Below, one piece after another: positions 1-12,357 of a stretch of DNA of 43,260 nt (within the stretch, counting starts at the first letter, position 1; each line of letters starts with the position of its first letter). Under the pieces are notes generated by a model. The model did no database searches. It had not been told where the DNA came from and saw only the letters and a program-made list of their open reading frames with translations. Source of the DNA: Gonium pectorale (Eukaryota > Chlorophyta > Chlorophyceae > Chlamydomonadales > Volvocaceae); contig LSYV01000009.1 of assembly GCA_001584585.1 (NCBI GenBank), forward strand, positions 409,478-452,737. The letters are read 5' to 3'. Made by a program: the position numbers and the translations under genes.

Positions 1-3000
1 GGCCCCGGGCACGTCCAGCGGCTCCGAGTACTTCCGGCCGATGAGGGGTGGCCCTGCGGATGGATACAGCATGGCGTGGGCCGCTAAGGCGGGTTTACTG
101 CTAATCGGGGGGGCGGGGGCGGGGCTACATGGCAGGAGGGTGCCGCGCAGAGGAAAGCGCACACGGCGTGTAGCCATCAGACTTTAGGCTCTCTGCGCAA
201 GCGGAGGTCCTAGGCAGCGTGTCACGGGCGATAAGGGAGGCGGGGCGGGTGAAGGGAAAGGAGAATGAACAGGCGGGGGGGGGGCTGTGGCAGCCCCGGG
301 CGCGCGGCCGTGCACGAGGGCGAGCACCTAGGTCCGCCAGGGGCCCCAGTCCCGGCCGCTGTACGCGCTCGCGGCCGGGTCAGGCAGCGCAGGAAACCGC
401 ACCTGGTATCCGCCCGCCCCGCGCGCCGCGCGCTGCCGCTGCCATCGAAACCGCCGCTGCCACCGCCGCCACGCCCGCAGCGCCGTGGTGACCGGCGCCG
501 GCGCCCCAGCCCCGGTAGTACGCGGCGTGCCCCCCGCCTGCGCCACCGCCACCTGCTGCGCCCCCACCTGCCCGGGTGTGGCCCCGTTGCTGGTTGTGGT
601 GGTGGCTGCGGTGGTTGTGCTGGAGCCCGTCCTCGTCGTCTGTGCTGGCAGAATGCTGCCGAGAGGGCGCTGCTCGGTGGTGGTGCTGGTGGCTATTGAC
701 GCCGTTGGCGTACCCCGCGTCCGGGTCTGCGTGGTTGGGGTGGCTGTGGCGGCCCTGGTGCGCGCTGGCGTGGCGCGACCCCGCCCCGTTGTGCTTGGAG
801 TGGCCGTGGCCGTTCTCCTTGCCGTCCCCTTGGTGATGATGGCCTTGGTGGTGGTGGTGGGGCTTATGGACGTGGCCGCCCGCCGCTGCGGCGCCCGGGT
901 GAGGCTCCGGAAGCCCCAGCTGCGCCGGCCCCGGCAGGCCGGGCCCCTGCGCCGGTGGGTGCGACTGGTGGCGCGAGTGCATCCCCCGGCGGCTGGGCCC
1001 GCGGCCTCGCAGGGGGGACTTCTCGGAGCGGATGGACCTCCTGTCGTCGTCGTCGTCGTCGGAGGCGCCCGCCGCCTCGTCGCCGCTGGTGTAGGGCGAG
1101 GCGTCGGCGGAGGCGGAGCGGCCGTCCACGGAGGCGCCGCCGTTGCCGGGAGCGCTGGAGGGCCAGGCGCGGTACCTGCCGTCAGCAGCCGAGGAAAAGT
1201 ACACAGAGCGGCTGGGCTTAGTAAGCAGCCGGTAGGCTAGAGAGCGTGTTCACCCGAGACGGTCCACTGCTGCCCTGCAGCGGAGTAGGCATATTGGACG
1301 CGGCGCGACCCGCCGCTACCGCACCCGCCGACCGCAAGACGGCCCTGCCCGCAGGCCCCGCTGCGGCGGCCCTCCGACAGCCCCGATCCGGAGGTGCGCC
1401 CACCCGTCGCCCCACCGCCTCTAAAACCCATCCACCATCCCCAACACCCCAACACCCCACCCACCAATCCCCACCTCCCCGCCGCCCGCCCACCTGAGCG
1501 GCCGCTCGCTGGCCCTGCGCCCCGCCATCACGGACCCCAGCCCCGGCGTGACGCGCATGTCGGGGATGCCCATCTCCTGCTTGACGGCCTGGGCGGGGGC
1601 GAGGGCGGTGGTAGGGTCGGGGTCAAGCGGCTGGCAAAGGACCCGATCTGCGGTGTGGGGTTCGGATTATGCTTGTGCTGGCTCGTGGCGGCGGGGAGCC
1701 GGCAAGCATGGAGGCCAGACCCTGCTGTGCTGTGCGACGCGGCGCGGCATGATCGCACCACATTGTACACGCAAGGCCACGGGAGTACTGGAGGAAGCGC
1801 CCTGGCTCCAAACTCTCGGGCCGGCGCCCGCACCAGCACCGTGGGCACAGGTACACCCCAAGGCAAGCCTGTCCGGTTCAACGGCGCCAGTGTCGCCGCC
1901 CCGCTGCCCCTTTGTCCCGCAGCCCGATCGCCCGCACCTTAAGCGCCTCCGACAGCGGCACGGGGCCCACGGTGGGTGGCCCCCCGTCGCCTCCCGCCAG
2001 GCCGTCCATGAGGATGCCCTCTGCCTTGGCGATGGCCATCACTCTGCGTGAAGGGGACGGGGGGGGGGGCGCAGGGGCAGCAGCGTATTTCGGCAAGGCA
2101 TCAGAAAGTGGACTGACGGGTAGAGGTGGTCACAACTGGTGAAGGGACGGGAGGGAGAGCCGCCAGTCTCCGTACACGACCGTGCAGCAGCCTCGGTCCA
2201 GGTGCGACCGCCCTCACGGAGAGACGGAACGGTCCGTGCGAGCCCTCCCCGACCCTGACCTTCCTAGGGTGTGCCTATCCAAGAACCAACCCTACCTCCC
2301 GTTCCCCCGGTCCTCCGCCCCTCCTCCGCCCGCACCTGTCCTTAGGCAGCCCCGACTTGTCGATGATCTTCCACAGGTTGCTGATCACCTGGGGGCGGTG
2401 TGTGGGTGTGTGTTGAAAAGGAACAACGCATGTGTGTTGGAAAGGAAAGGAACAACGCATACGACGAGCGTAAGCGCGAAATTGATGATGTCGTTGTAGG
2501 ACCCAGCTCCCGAGGTAGTCGAAGAGGTGATGTCCCTGCATGTTAGTTCGGCGGCGACCACCACCGTAGCCCCCGATGCGGCCCAGAATTCTCTCTGGGG
2601 TGACCCTGTGCAATGCCGTGCTGGGGTGCGCCTAGTCTGGTCCTACGTGCATCGCATGTGGGCTGGTGCATGTCTCCCGGCCCCCCGCCCACCCAGCCCC
2701 CCGACCCGCTGACTACCGTTGTCTCACCTACAAGCACCGGGAAAGCGAGCCGCGCCAGGCGGAGCGGCGGGAAGGGGCAGGAAAGGGGCACAGCGAGGAA
2801 TGTCAGAGGCACGCATGTGTGTGTGTGTGTGCGAAAGAAAGAGGTTTGATAGATAAAACTGGACGCCAGCTGCGTTCGTCCGTCCGGGGCGGGTGGAGGG
2901 GGGCGGCGGGATGGAGCGACAGGTTGGGGAAACAGGCAGGTGAGGGAGGCAGCGAAGAGTCAGATCGGAGGGGGGCCCCTCTGGCGGGTCGAGCACGCGT

Positions 3001-6000
3001 GCTGCCGACCACCGCGATCGGCACCCGCCCGCCCACGGCGCACCTGCCGCTGCTCCCCGATGATCTGGTCGCGGACGGCCATCTGGAATTTAAGCTCCTG
3101 GAGGTGCAGGGCCTGCGAGTCAAGGGAGGGTAGCTTTCTGAGGAATTGGGGTTGATTGGAACGGGCCTGGGGAAGGTGATGGGGGGATGATGGAGAGAGC
3201 TGCAGCACCCAAAGAGCAGCGGCAGCAGGGGGAGGGGTGCTCGACATCCGACAGTTGGCCGCTCCCGCCACGGAGCCCACCGCCGGGCGCGCACCTGCAT
3301 GTCCCCTCCCGGCGCGCAGCTCGTGCGCCATCCTCCCCGGCCCGCTTCCCTCCGAGACCCTCACCTGCAGCCTGAAGGTCGACAGCAGGTTGAGGAAGGC
3401 TGCCGACTGGTTGGAGTCCACGATGGCCTTTGGGGTTGCGGGATGGGGAAATGGGAGGAGAAAGATGGTGAGCGAAATGGTCCCTGGCCCTCCGAAGCCA
3501 GGCTTACAAGTAGTGTTGTGAGCGTCAAACGGAGCCGGCACGACTGTCCTGGAGAAACGAAGGCGACACGGCGCAGCCGCTTCTCGCCGATGTGCGCCTC
3601 CTCGGCATCCGCTGCCAGCCTCGTAATCCATAACCCGTCCATGCATCACCGCACGTCCCCGACGGCCTTCCTGCTCCACAACTCCTCACCTGCACCCGCG
3701 CTTGGATGTCCTTCCGCGCCACCTCGTTGGCCGCTATCTCAGCCTTGTAGCGCTCCCGTTCCCGGTCATTCTCCCGGGTCGCCTGCGTGGTTGGGGACAG
3801 GCGAAAACCCGGCCTCCCGCGTTGACGCTTTGATAGCCAGCCCCTTCGGACAGCAGTGTCGCTTCCGAGAGTGAGTGATGCCGCGTTTGACGCTGCGTGC
3901 GATTCCCGTCTCCACAATCCCCAGTCACACTCAAGCCCTTGCAAGCATCCCGTCGCCTGCCCGGGCCCCGAACCGCCCGGGGGTACAAGTCGCTCCGCCC
4001 AGCCCAGCCCAGCCCCACCACCCCACCTCGAGCACTTCGGTCTTCCGCTCGCGCGCCTCCGAGATGTCCTTGGCGTTGCCGCGGCCTGAATGAGGATTTT
4101 CCGTGGGCAGGAGAGGGTGACGCGGAGTGCAGGGGGTGAAGGGGCGTGGCACATCTCGGAATGAGGCAAATGCTTCTTTCACGACAAGTGCGCGTCGAGG
4201 CATGTTCTCACGTCTTTCCGGGGCGACGCCACCGTTATCCAGGCCGTAGCCATTTTGTACACAAGCGTTACCAACCATACAAAAGCGCGCCTCTGGTAGA
4301 TCACTTGCAAGCCTTTCCGCCGTTTGCCGCTTGCGCTACGGGCAGCACTGCCCCGTTGCCCCTCCCTGTCCTGTCAGGGCATGCTGCTGGATAGCACTAG
4401 CCCGTCCTCATCAAACATACCCCTCCTCCATGCGTTTTGGTTAACCCCACGCCCTCAAGCGCCCCTTCTACCTCCTCCTCCCCCTCCAACGCCCGCCCTG
4501 GCGCACCCGCTTCCAGGTACTCCTCCAGCTGGCTCAGCTCGTGCTTGTTGTAGAGGTTGGCGTCCTCGATCTCGAACAGCGCCTTCTGCAGGTTGATGCG
4601 CTCCTCGATGTTCTCGTTCATCTCCTCAACAAGCCTGCGGGGCGGAGCGCGCGAGCGGGTGCGGCGCCGGGGTCGGCGGTCGTCGTTGTGGGGGGTAGGG
4701 GGGGCTCTGGTGTCAGGGAATTCCCTCACGCCTGTGCCCCCCGGTGCCGCCCCCCCCCCCCTCACACCCCACCGCAAGCCACTACATCCCCCTCCCCCAC
4801 AAAGCCCCCCCAGCTGCGGCTCACCCAATTGCCCGTCCTGGCCCCTTTGCTCGCCGGCGCACTCACTTGCCGATCAGCACCAAAAGGTCCTCCTCGCTCG
4901 TCCGCGGCTTGGCAATTCCCAGCGGCCTAGCGTTCTCCCGCTCAATCAGCTGGGCCCTGCGCGCTCGTTGCGGGGGGGGGGGCCGAGACGGGATCGGGGC
5001 GGGTTCGACAGGGAAGGCGAGGGAGGAGGCCGGGGTTGGGACCGCATTGAGCGGCCCAACACGCGGGGCGCCTGAGCGGCTCTGGTGCTGAAGTAGAGCG
5101 CGATCCACGCCCTCCCAAGCGGCTACCAACCAGCCGTGAGCACGCTCTCCCGTGCCCGCCGGATCCTTACGGCCGCGGAATCCTTGCGTGCAGCTCCTGC
5201 CTCTCTCAACAAATGACCTTGACAGCACCATCACAGCAGCTGTACCGCCTCTTCCCGCTTGCCTGTCCGCGTGTGCACCCCCCTACCCGCCCGCCCGGCG
5301 CCCACCTTAGGTCCTGCACCTCGGACTGCAGGTTGTCGATGATGCGCTGGTAGTCCGCCACGTGGCTCTCAACCGTGCCCACGTTCTGAGGTGGGTTGGT
5401 GGGGAGACGTCACACACGCGGTAAGGGGGAGAGGCAAGGTAGTGAGGGTCGGGGTGCGAATTGGCGGGTATGAGCGGCATGCTCATGCGGGAGGCGATCG
5501 CGAAGAGTGGCGTACGCAAGCAATTTACTCATCAGACGAGCAGGCAGGCACGTTGGCACGCAGCTCAGGGACCATTCGGCTACTAGGTGCAGCCAGAGGA
5601 CAACCCCACAATGAGAGCGCGGGTCCCAATGAGTCTTTGGATGAGGGCCTGCGGAATGTCGGGGCCGCGCTACTCGCCTGCACCACGTGCGTCTTGATCT
5701 CCTTGGCCCGGTCCGCGTACTTGAGCGTGTTGATGGAGTGGTGGTACTGGTCGGAGGAGCCGCTAACGGTGGCCACCATGGCGGTGCGCGAGTTGCCGCT
5801 CAGGCCGTCCTGGGGAGAAGGGCAGCAGGCGGGGTCGCGGGGGGGCTAAGGCGAAGGAGGGGAGGAGGGGTTTGCGGAAGAGTGAAGGCGAGGGCCGGGA
5901 GGGGAGCGAGCGCGGGAGCCGGGGGTTCGAGCGCTAGTATTGCAAACAGGTTCCGGCGCCGCGTGTGCAAGTGCCCTCCGCCAGGACCAGGGCCAGGGCC

Positions 6001-9000
6001 AGGGCCAGGGCCAGGGCCAGGGCCAGGACCAGGGCGCGGTGCCCCACCAGCGCATCGCCGCAACAACACAGCGCAGTGCAGCGCCGCAAAGCTACAAGGA
6101 GGGCGCTGGTTCATACTCAAAACGAACGCTGACGGCTTCGATGTTTGGAGAATGCTAGGTCAGCTTCCAGTTACGCTTGATTAAAGGCTTTGGCTTGCGA
6201 CGGCGCGCCGTTCAGTGCTCTGCGTAAAGCTTGAAGACGGATGAGGCCCAAGAAGCTCCAACCTTGAGAAACTAGCCCTGCATGGCCCGGCGCGGCCAGT
6301 CCTAGCTGCCCAACGGTGCTGCCGTGCGCACCCAGCCTGCCGGCCGCCCCTGCCGCTGCCGCCACTGCCCCCCCCCCCCGCACCCGCACGCGCACCTTGA
6401 GCAGCCGCGTGAGCTTGCTGTTCCGGTACGGCACGTACGCCGCCGCGCCCTTCGCTCCGTTGGCCTTGCCCAGCGCGTTGATGCAGTTGGCGAGCGCCAG
6501 CAGGCTGCGGTTAATGTTTGCGCCGTCGCGCAGCTTCTGGCCCGCATTGTTGGTCTCGGCGGCGCGCTCGCTGCCCGCCAAGTCCACCAGCGACAGCTTG
6601 CCGCGCAGCTGGGTGACCTGCGACCCGCGGGTCGTTCGGTCGGGAGGGTGGGTTGCGTGTGTGGGATGGGCGCTGTTGCACATGTTGGGTGGCGGCTGGG
6701 CGTTGCTGGCCACTTCCCCAAGTCCCTTACATCCCCGCCCTTTGTAGTCCTTAGGTCGTGATCACTTCTTTCGCCTTCAAGTCACTGCCCGTCCCCGTCC
6801 CGTGCCTGGCATCGGCAGCCTTCCCACCTTGTAGTGGTTCTTGGGCGTCCGCCGCACCGTGATCTCGAGAACCTGGTTTGCGGGGCGGGGCGGGCGGGGG
6901 ACCGGGGAGGGCGATTGAACAGCACGCAAGCGGCAAGTTGGAAACCGCGGGAGGCTTCAGCGTCACCAGGGGCAGAGAGGGGAATCACCAGACATAGGGA
7001 AAGAGGGAATCTCCGACTCCGCCTCCCCTTCCCTGCCCACCTCCCCGCGCCAGGAATGCACGACATGGCGGCAGGTCGCAGCGGCCCCGTGGCCCCGTTT
7101 GGCCGCCCGGCTCCCGCACACCAGAGCCCCGCCCCCTCCGCGCTTCATGCCCGCCCCGCCACCCCATCCCCGATCCTCCGCCAACCCCGTCCCACCGCGT
7201 GTGACCGCGATGACGACGCGTTGGCGTCCGTAGCCTCCGTCTTCCGTCGCCGGTTGCCGTCCTCCAGCAGGCCCTGCAGCGGAGGGGGGAGAGGGGGCAG
7301 GGGGTCACCGGAAGGCTCCCTCAGTAGAGAAGCCGGATGCGCACGCCAACGTTATCGAGTGGCGGAGGGTTCCAGATGTCGACTTGCGGGGCCCTTCCAG
7401 GGGGGTTGGGGGCAGGGCGGGTGCCCGTGGTGTGTTGAGGTAGGAGGCTCATGGGATTGAGAGGGGGCAGCACCCAACGGCAGCTGCTCGTTGTGCTCAA
7501 AGTATGGGTTTGGGCGTCCAGGGCTGGTCAGTGGTCACGACCGTGTGCCGGTGTGCATGAGAGAGGGCCGATGGCGGAATGGGAGGGGAAAGGCTTACGC
7601 TAGCGGGCTACAGCGCCCCATGGCGGCCGGTCCGCGCCCCTTCTGCGCCGCCTCACCATAATCTCCGCCGCCGACGTGACGGTGATGTGCTTGAGCCCCG
7701 CCACCACCACGCCCAGCTCGGGGTCCTCGCGCAGCTCCAGCGGGGATGAGCTCTTGACCAGCAGGTCGAAGATGATCTGCGCGGGGCGGGGCGGGGCGGG
7801 GGTAGTGCCAAGGGCGAGGGCGGGTTAGCAGGCAGGATGCCGCGCATGTGGGTGCGACTCGGCGCGCATGTCGGCTGGGAAGCCCCCCGCGCTTCCAAGA
7901 GCTGAGTTTAGAGTACTCCAACACACTCAAACAGAAGGAGCGAGTGAGTGTGTGGGCGCCTCGCCTCGTGACGGCGACAGCGCGGTCTTGCCCGCGCCCC
8001 CCCCCCGCCCGCCCGCTCTCAACACCGACACCACCACCCTCGCACAGGCAGGCAGGGCACGCAGCGCATTCCCGCGCCCTCCCACCACCATCGCAACCGA
8101 GTCTGGGTAGTCAGGACAGGCGTGCATGCGCTTTGCATGCCAGCCCCGTCACTCACAGCACTTCAACTTACTTCACGTACCGCATCCGTATGCGGCCAGG
8201 CGCTACCTCACATGAGCCATGACCCACCTCGTTGTAGACCTCCAGGTAGGAGCACGTGACGGAGAAGTCCTCGTCGCGGTGCGCCGCGTCGCGGTCCGCA
8301 AATATCTTCTCGAGGCACAGAATCATCAGGCCTGGCGTGGCGGGAGAGGGCGGGCGAGGGTGCGGGGATGGGGTGGGGTGGGGGTGTGGGAAATGGGCGT
8401 TTGGCGTCGAAGCCGGCGTGGATTTGGGCGGGGATCGTGGCGGCCGGGCGGAGGGGAGGAGCCGCAGCGCGACGCGTGGGCAAGACCAGGCAGTCCTCCT
8501 GGCCAGTGCGGGACGGCTCGGCCTGACACCCGCCGCAGCAGGACCTCCGAGCGCCCATGGGCGACGGGACTAAGCCGCCAGGACTGCGGCCCACAAACCA
8601 CCGTGCCGTGCGCCCCCAACCCTTCCCCTCAAGGCCGCATCCTCCCCGCCACGGTTCTTCAGCTCGTGTACCCCCGTGGCCCGAACCCCACACGCTCGGC
8701 CCCAGGCCCAACCCCCAAAACCCCACACTGTCATTCTTCCTGCTACTGAGTATGCGATTCAGTGTCCGCGACGCGACCCGTTTCCCTTCTCCAATAACCC
8801 ACACTGCCGGCATCCACCTGGGTCCTGCTGCGTCCCCACCATGCTGTACGTCTTGCCGCTACCCGTGGCACCGTACGCTGCAGGAGCGGAAGAGGAGGGG
8901 GGTATGAGGGGTTATTCAGTCCGTGGGCAAAAGCTGACTGATGACCTTCGAGCAGAGAATCGTTGACCCGTTCATACCAGAGCATCGAACTTGGCTTGTG

Positions 9001-11976
9001 GGCGCCGGGCCCGCGGGGAGCAGGCGCGGCCCGGGGCCGAGCCGCCGGGTGATGACGCGTAAACCGAGTAATAGTAGTAGTCTAGAGCTGAGTCGGGAGG
9101 GATAAAGAGGCTGACCTATAGAACTAAGTGTAAAGACTGCTATGGGCTGCCATGCGTGTGCAGTGCGCCTATGTGTCCCGGCCCCCGGGTATGAGGAGAG
9201 GGAGGGTGCCGGATCAGGGCCACCGTCGCGTCCTCGGCATGGGGGCCATCCACGCCCGCACCCGCGGCGGCACCCCCACGGCGCCCCGGCGCACCGACCT
9301 TCCTGGCCATGCTTACCCGCGCGCAACCGGCGCGCTTTTGCTGCTGCCGGGGCGTGCGAGGGCCGCCGCCACTCGCTGCAGGTCAGGCCTCTTGCCGGGT
9401 CGACGCGTTGCCCCCGCCCCACCCCACCCGCGTTGGCCTGATCCCCGTATCCTCACCCTGCCTCCACCCTGATAAGGCTGCGACCGGCTGGGGCCGTGCT
9501 CCTGCCTTCGCCCAGCCTGGGTCAACCCCCGCCCTGGCCCCGCCTACATTCCCTACATCCTCACCAAACACGGTTGTGTTGATTCCCTCCAGCACGCCCC
9601 CGATCAGGTCGCGGACCGTGCCGTTGTACACATCGCGGTTGGTGCACTGGGGGTGGGAATGCCGGGGGGGAACGGGGGGCGGGGGTCGTAGGGACTAGGT
9701 CTGGGGTCGGGCGGGCTGGGCGAAAGGATTTGAGGAGCATATGCGCAGGGCAAAGGGGGAACGCGGCGCGAAGGGCGCCAGCAGTATCACCGGTGACGCT
9801 GCCCGCAGCCCAGGCAGGACCCCGGCCGGCCAGCAGTCCGTGGCGGTCGCGTGTCGGGACCGCCGCCTGGCACCGCAGCCAGCCGCCCAGCCAGCCAGCC
9901 AGTCAGTCGACGCCTTGCCTTCAAGCAGCCCATCCGTGGAACTGCATGCCCCGTGCTGCGATCCCCCCTCCGCCCAAGCCCCGCGCGGGGATGCCACCCG
10001 CCGAGCCTGGCTCTAGCGCCACCTCCCCTCGGCACTCTGTCTCGGCGCCCTACCCACTCGGCGGCGCCCCGTCCTCCCCCCGGCCACCCCTTTCCCAGCT
10101 TACCCCCGGCCCAAAGGCAATGTCAAAGGTGAACCGCTTCTCCTTGGTGCGGTTCTGCACCTGGTCCAGATAGTCCTGCGGGTGTGTGGAGGGGAGAGCG
10201 GAGGACGTTGAAAGAATGAAACCCGAAGATGCGCGGGGGGGGAGAGCGGTGTGCGGGGCCGTTGCTGCACCTCTGACTGAGGTAAAGTGAGGTGAGGGAG
10301 CACGGCTGCCCGCACCGCGAGCTCCCCTCCACCCCAAGCATGCCACATGGCCGGCCCTGGCTCCATACACCCACCAGCGCCTGCTTGAGGCAAACTCGGT
10401 CCCAGGCTGCCTCCCTTACGAGTGACACGCGTACGGTCGGCCAGACCCCTACCCAGCCCCCCAAGCGAGGTACCCTGCAGGCCACTCAACCACGCCAGCC
10501 AGTGCGGTGGAAGGCCGCCCTACGCGCGCCATTCGGTCACCTTCGCCCACACCACCGCCCGCGCCCGCGCGCGTGTATCCTACCCGCCAGCACCGGACCG
10601 CCACACCGCACCCTGTTGCCTTTCCAAGGGCACTTCCCAGCCCCCCGCCCAACCCCTGCCCACCGGCCGGGTGGCCGGCGGTGCTGAACAGACTCGGGCC
10701 GCATCCACCATCGGCGCCCGGCCTCCCACTTCCGCTTGCACCGTGGGAGGGGCCCGCCTCCGCGCCTGCCCATCCACTCCACGTCGCCCGCGCCCTCCGC
10801 GTCGGCCTACCGCGCCCCCTCAGCCTCCGGGCCCCTCGCACAAGCCCGCCCCATACCCAACCCCGCCCCATCCCACCCCACCCACGCTGTGCGACACGCC
10901 CTGCCAACCCGTGCTGAATCGAACGGCAGCCGCGCGTCTTCCGCGACTCCGCGGGCCAGCCATGTTGGTAGCTTTCACGTCCATTGACCCAGCCCCGGAC
11001 TCCGCACGCTTACGACTCCCCCCCACGACTCCCCCCCCCGTACACACACAGCCCAGAGGGTTGAAGGGCTGCCGGCAAGGTTCCTTTGCCCGTTGCGTGT
11101 TTACTAGCACTCTGTTGCTGTGTACATGACACGCACAGCCCCGGCCCCGGCCACCTTGGTGTCGTCGGGGTCCAGCACCAGCACCACCCGCGAGTCCAGC
11201 ACGCGGATGATGTCCCGCCGGCCGCCCCGGGCGATCTCGGCGCGCACCAGGGGGCGCACGCGGATCGCCACCGTGAGGGTGGCGGCCGTGGTGGCGCTGA
11301 CGTACTGCGGAAAGGCAGGGGGAGGGGGGGGAGGGAAGGGGAATGGGGAAAAGGGGCGTGCGGGATTTGTGCGCGTGGGGAATGGGACGGGCTGTGGCTG
11401 GGTGGGTGCGGCGGAGGGGTAGCGACGCAGGTGGTGCATTGAAGAGAGGGGGCGCGGTTGGGAGGTCAGGCGATGGGATGGGGTGGAGGACGACAATGGG
11501 CGGGTCAGCATCAATGGGGATGGGGGGGAGGCGCGTAAGAGTGTGGGAGCGCGAGCGCTGGTGCTCGAGGGCAGGGGTGAGGGTGGGGGACACCCTGACG
11601 GGGCCGCGGCGGCGGTGCCGGGGCGGGCTGGCCTCCTAAACGGCTCCCGACCCCAACTCCCCTCGTAATGGCGGCAGGCCGACGGCGGGGCTCCGTGGCC
11701 TGGACATCTAGAAGTGCCCAGAACCCCAGAGCGCCCGCATGGGGGGGGGGGTTGAAAAGTCCCGCCCGCCCGCGAATGGTTACCCCGGCATGTCTGTATA
11801 ATCGCAGACGCCGTTTGATACCTAAGACCGGCAGGCTCCCGTCCTCAGCTGCTGCCCGCGAACATGGCATGTTCGCATCTCGCCAAGAGCGGCACGCCCC
11901 GCTGGTGCCATGTACTCACTCGGGAGGCATCGACCACGCTGCTCAGCTTAACGGGAGCTTTACTCTCTCGCGCCAT
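1..11976 (-). CDS. Kinesin-8 family motor protein (3' end beyond window)
   Basis: Microtubule motor ATPase; kinesin-8 proteins usually walk to plus ends and regulate microtubule length. Twenty-three exons join in phase: 11976-11920, 11304-11155, 10175-10104, 9646-9565, 8877-8818, 8331-8228, 7776-7657, 7273-7196, 6872-6828, 6617-6396, 5809-5678, 5385-5306, 4956-4867, 4634-4507, 4085-4027, 3782-3690, 3427-3365, 3112-3044, 2388-2336, 2043-1938, 1588-1494, 1211-403 and 53-1, giving 940 visible residues. The motor spans about residues 25-374: P-loop GATGSGKT (123-130), switch I NASSSRSH (233-240), switch II DLAGSER (268-274). The following [20 protein letters not shown] and the coiled coil [17 protein letters not shown] are, as I recall them, typical of plant kinesin-8. 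Exon 22 encodes an acidic Ser/Asp stretch and then a His-rich tail. The start was chosen because exon 1 ([10 protein letters not shown]...) ends at a perfect GTGAGT donor in phase with the motor. The intron after exon 11 appears to use a GC donor. The stop codon is off the left edge. Confidence 0.95.
2406..2468. repeat. Two copies of a short intronic block shared with another gene
   Basis: Two adjacent copies lie in kinesin intron 18. Copy A (2406-2431) contains TTGAAAAGGAACAACGCAT. Copy B (2431-2468) contains AAGGAACAACGCATACGACG. Both match a block at 39127-39162 in an intron of the TIR-like-Hint gene. Seen on the minus (sense) strand, they sit just upstream of the splice acceptor at 2388. 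Confidence 0.85.
5981..6034. repeat. GGGCCA hexanucleotide tandem repeat
   Basis: About nine tandem copies of CCAGGG, with two CCAGGA variants near the ends. It lies in kinesin intron 10, between the exons ending at 6396 and starting at 5809, and does not affect coding. Confidence 0.95.
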
Positions 11977-12357
11977 ATGCTCCGCTGGCTCCGCGCCTGC
12001 TCCCGGGCTTTTCAGCAAATACAAGCTCCTCTAACCCATCGCCTTTGTTAATCCTTTGCGTACGCTCTGCTACAGTGCTGCTGCAGCGAATAAATTCGGC
12101 GCTATAAGGTCGCTGTATGTTTCGTTGTGGGATATTCAGGTTTTCACGAGTATCAACAAGGACGGCATGGCAACCACGCCTGCACCAACCGCGCTTGGCA
12201 ATCCAGGTGATACGGCAACGCCCAAAAGTGGTGGGGTTGTACATTCTAAAATCCCCATTGAATAGGTTACTTTATATTTGTGAGTGTATTGTGGCGGCAA
12301 AAGCGGGGCAAGGAAAGGTGCCAGCGGAAAGACCACTCCTGGCCCGGCCGCAGTAAG
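11977..12357. promoter_or_regulatory. Head-to-head intergenic (candidate bidirectional promoter)
   Basis: This 381-bp interval separates the start codons of the kinesin-8 gene (minus strand) and the thylakoid-lumen protein gene (plus strand). It must hold both 5' UTRs and core promoters. It is visibly more AT-rich than the flanking DNA. A TATA-like TTTATATTT at 12271-12279 lies about 80 nt before the plus-strand ATG. No other element could be assigned. Confidence 0.6.

Noticed and set aside
485..1240. 251-codon open frame on the plus strand
   Set aside because: Antisense shadow of kinesin exon 22; Val/Ala-rich composition comes from reading His/Gly codons on the opposite strand, and it has no splice or domain signal.
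10422..11129. 235-codon Pro/Arg-rich open frame on the plus strand
   Set aside because: Lies across kinesin intron 2 on the opposite strand; composition is that of C-rich DNA, not protein.
11104..11514. Possible kinesin start at an in-frame Met upstream of TAC GTC AGC without an intron
   Set aside because: The sequence just before is a strong polypyrimidine tract ending in CAG, and a clean exon 1 with ATG and a GTGAGT donor in phase exists at 11976-11920.
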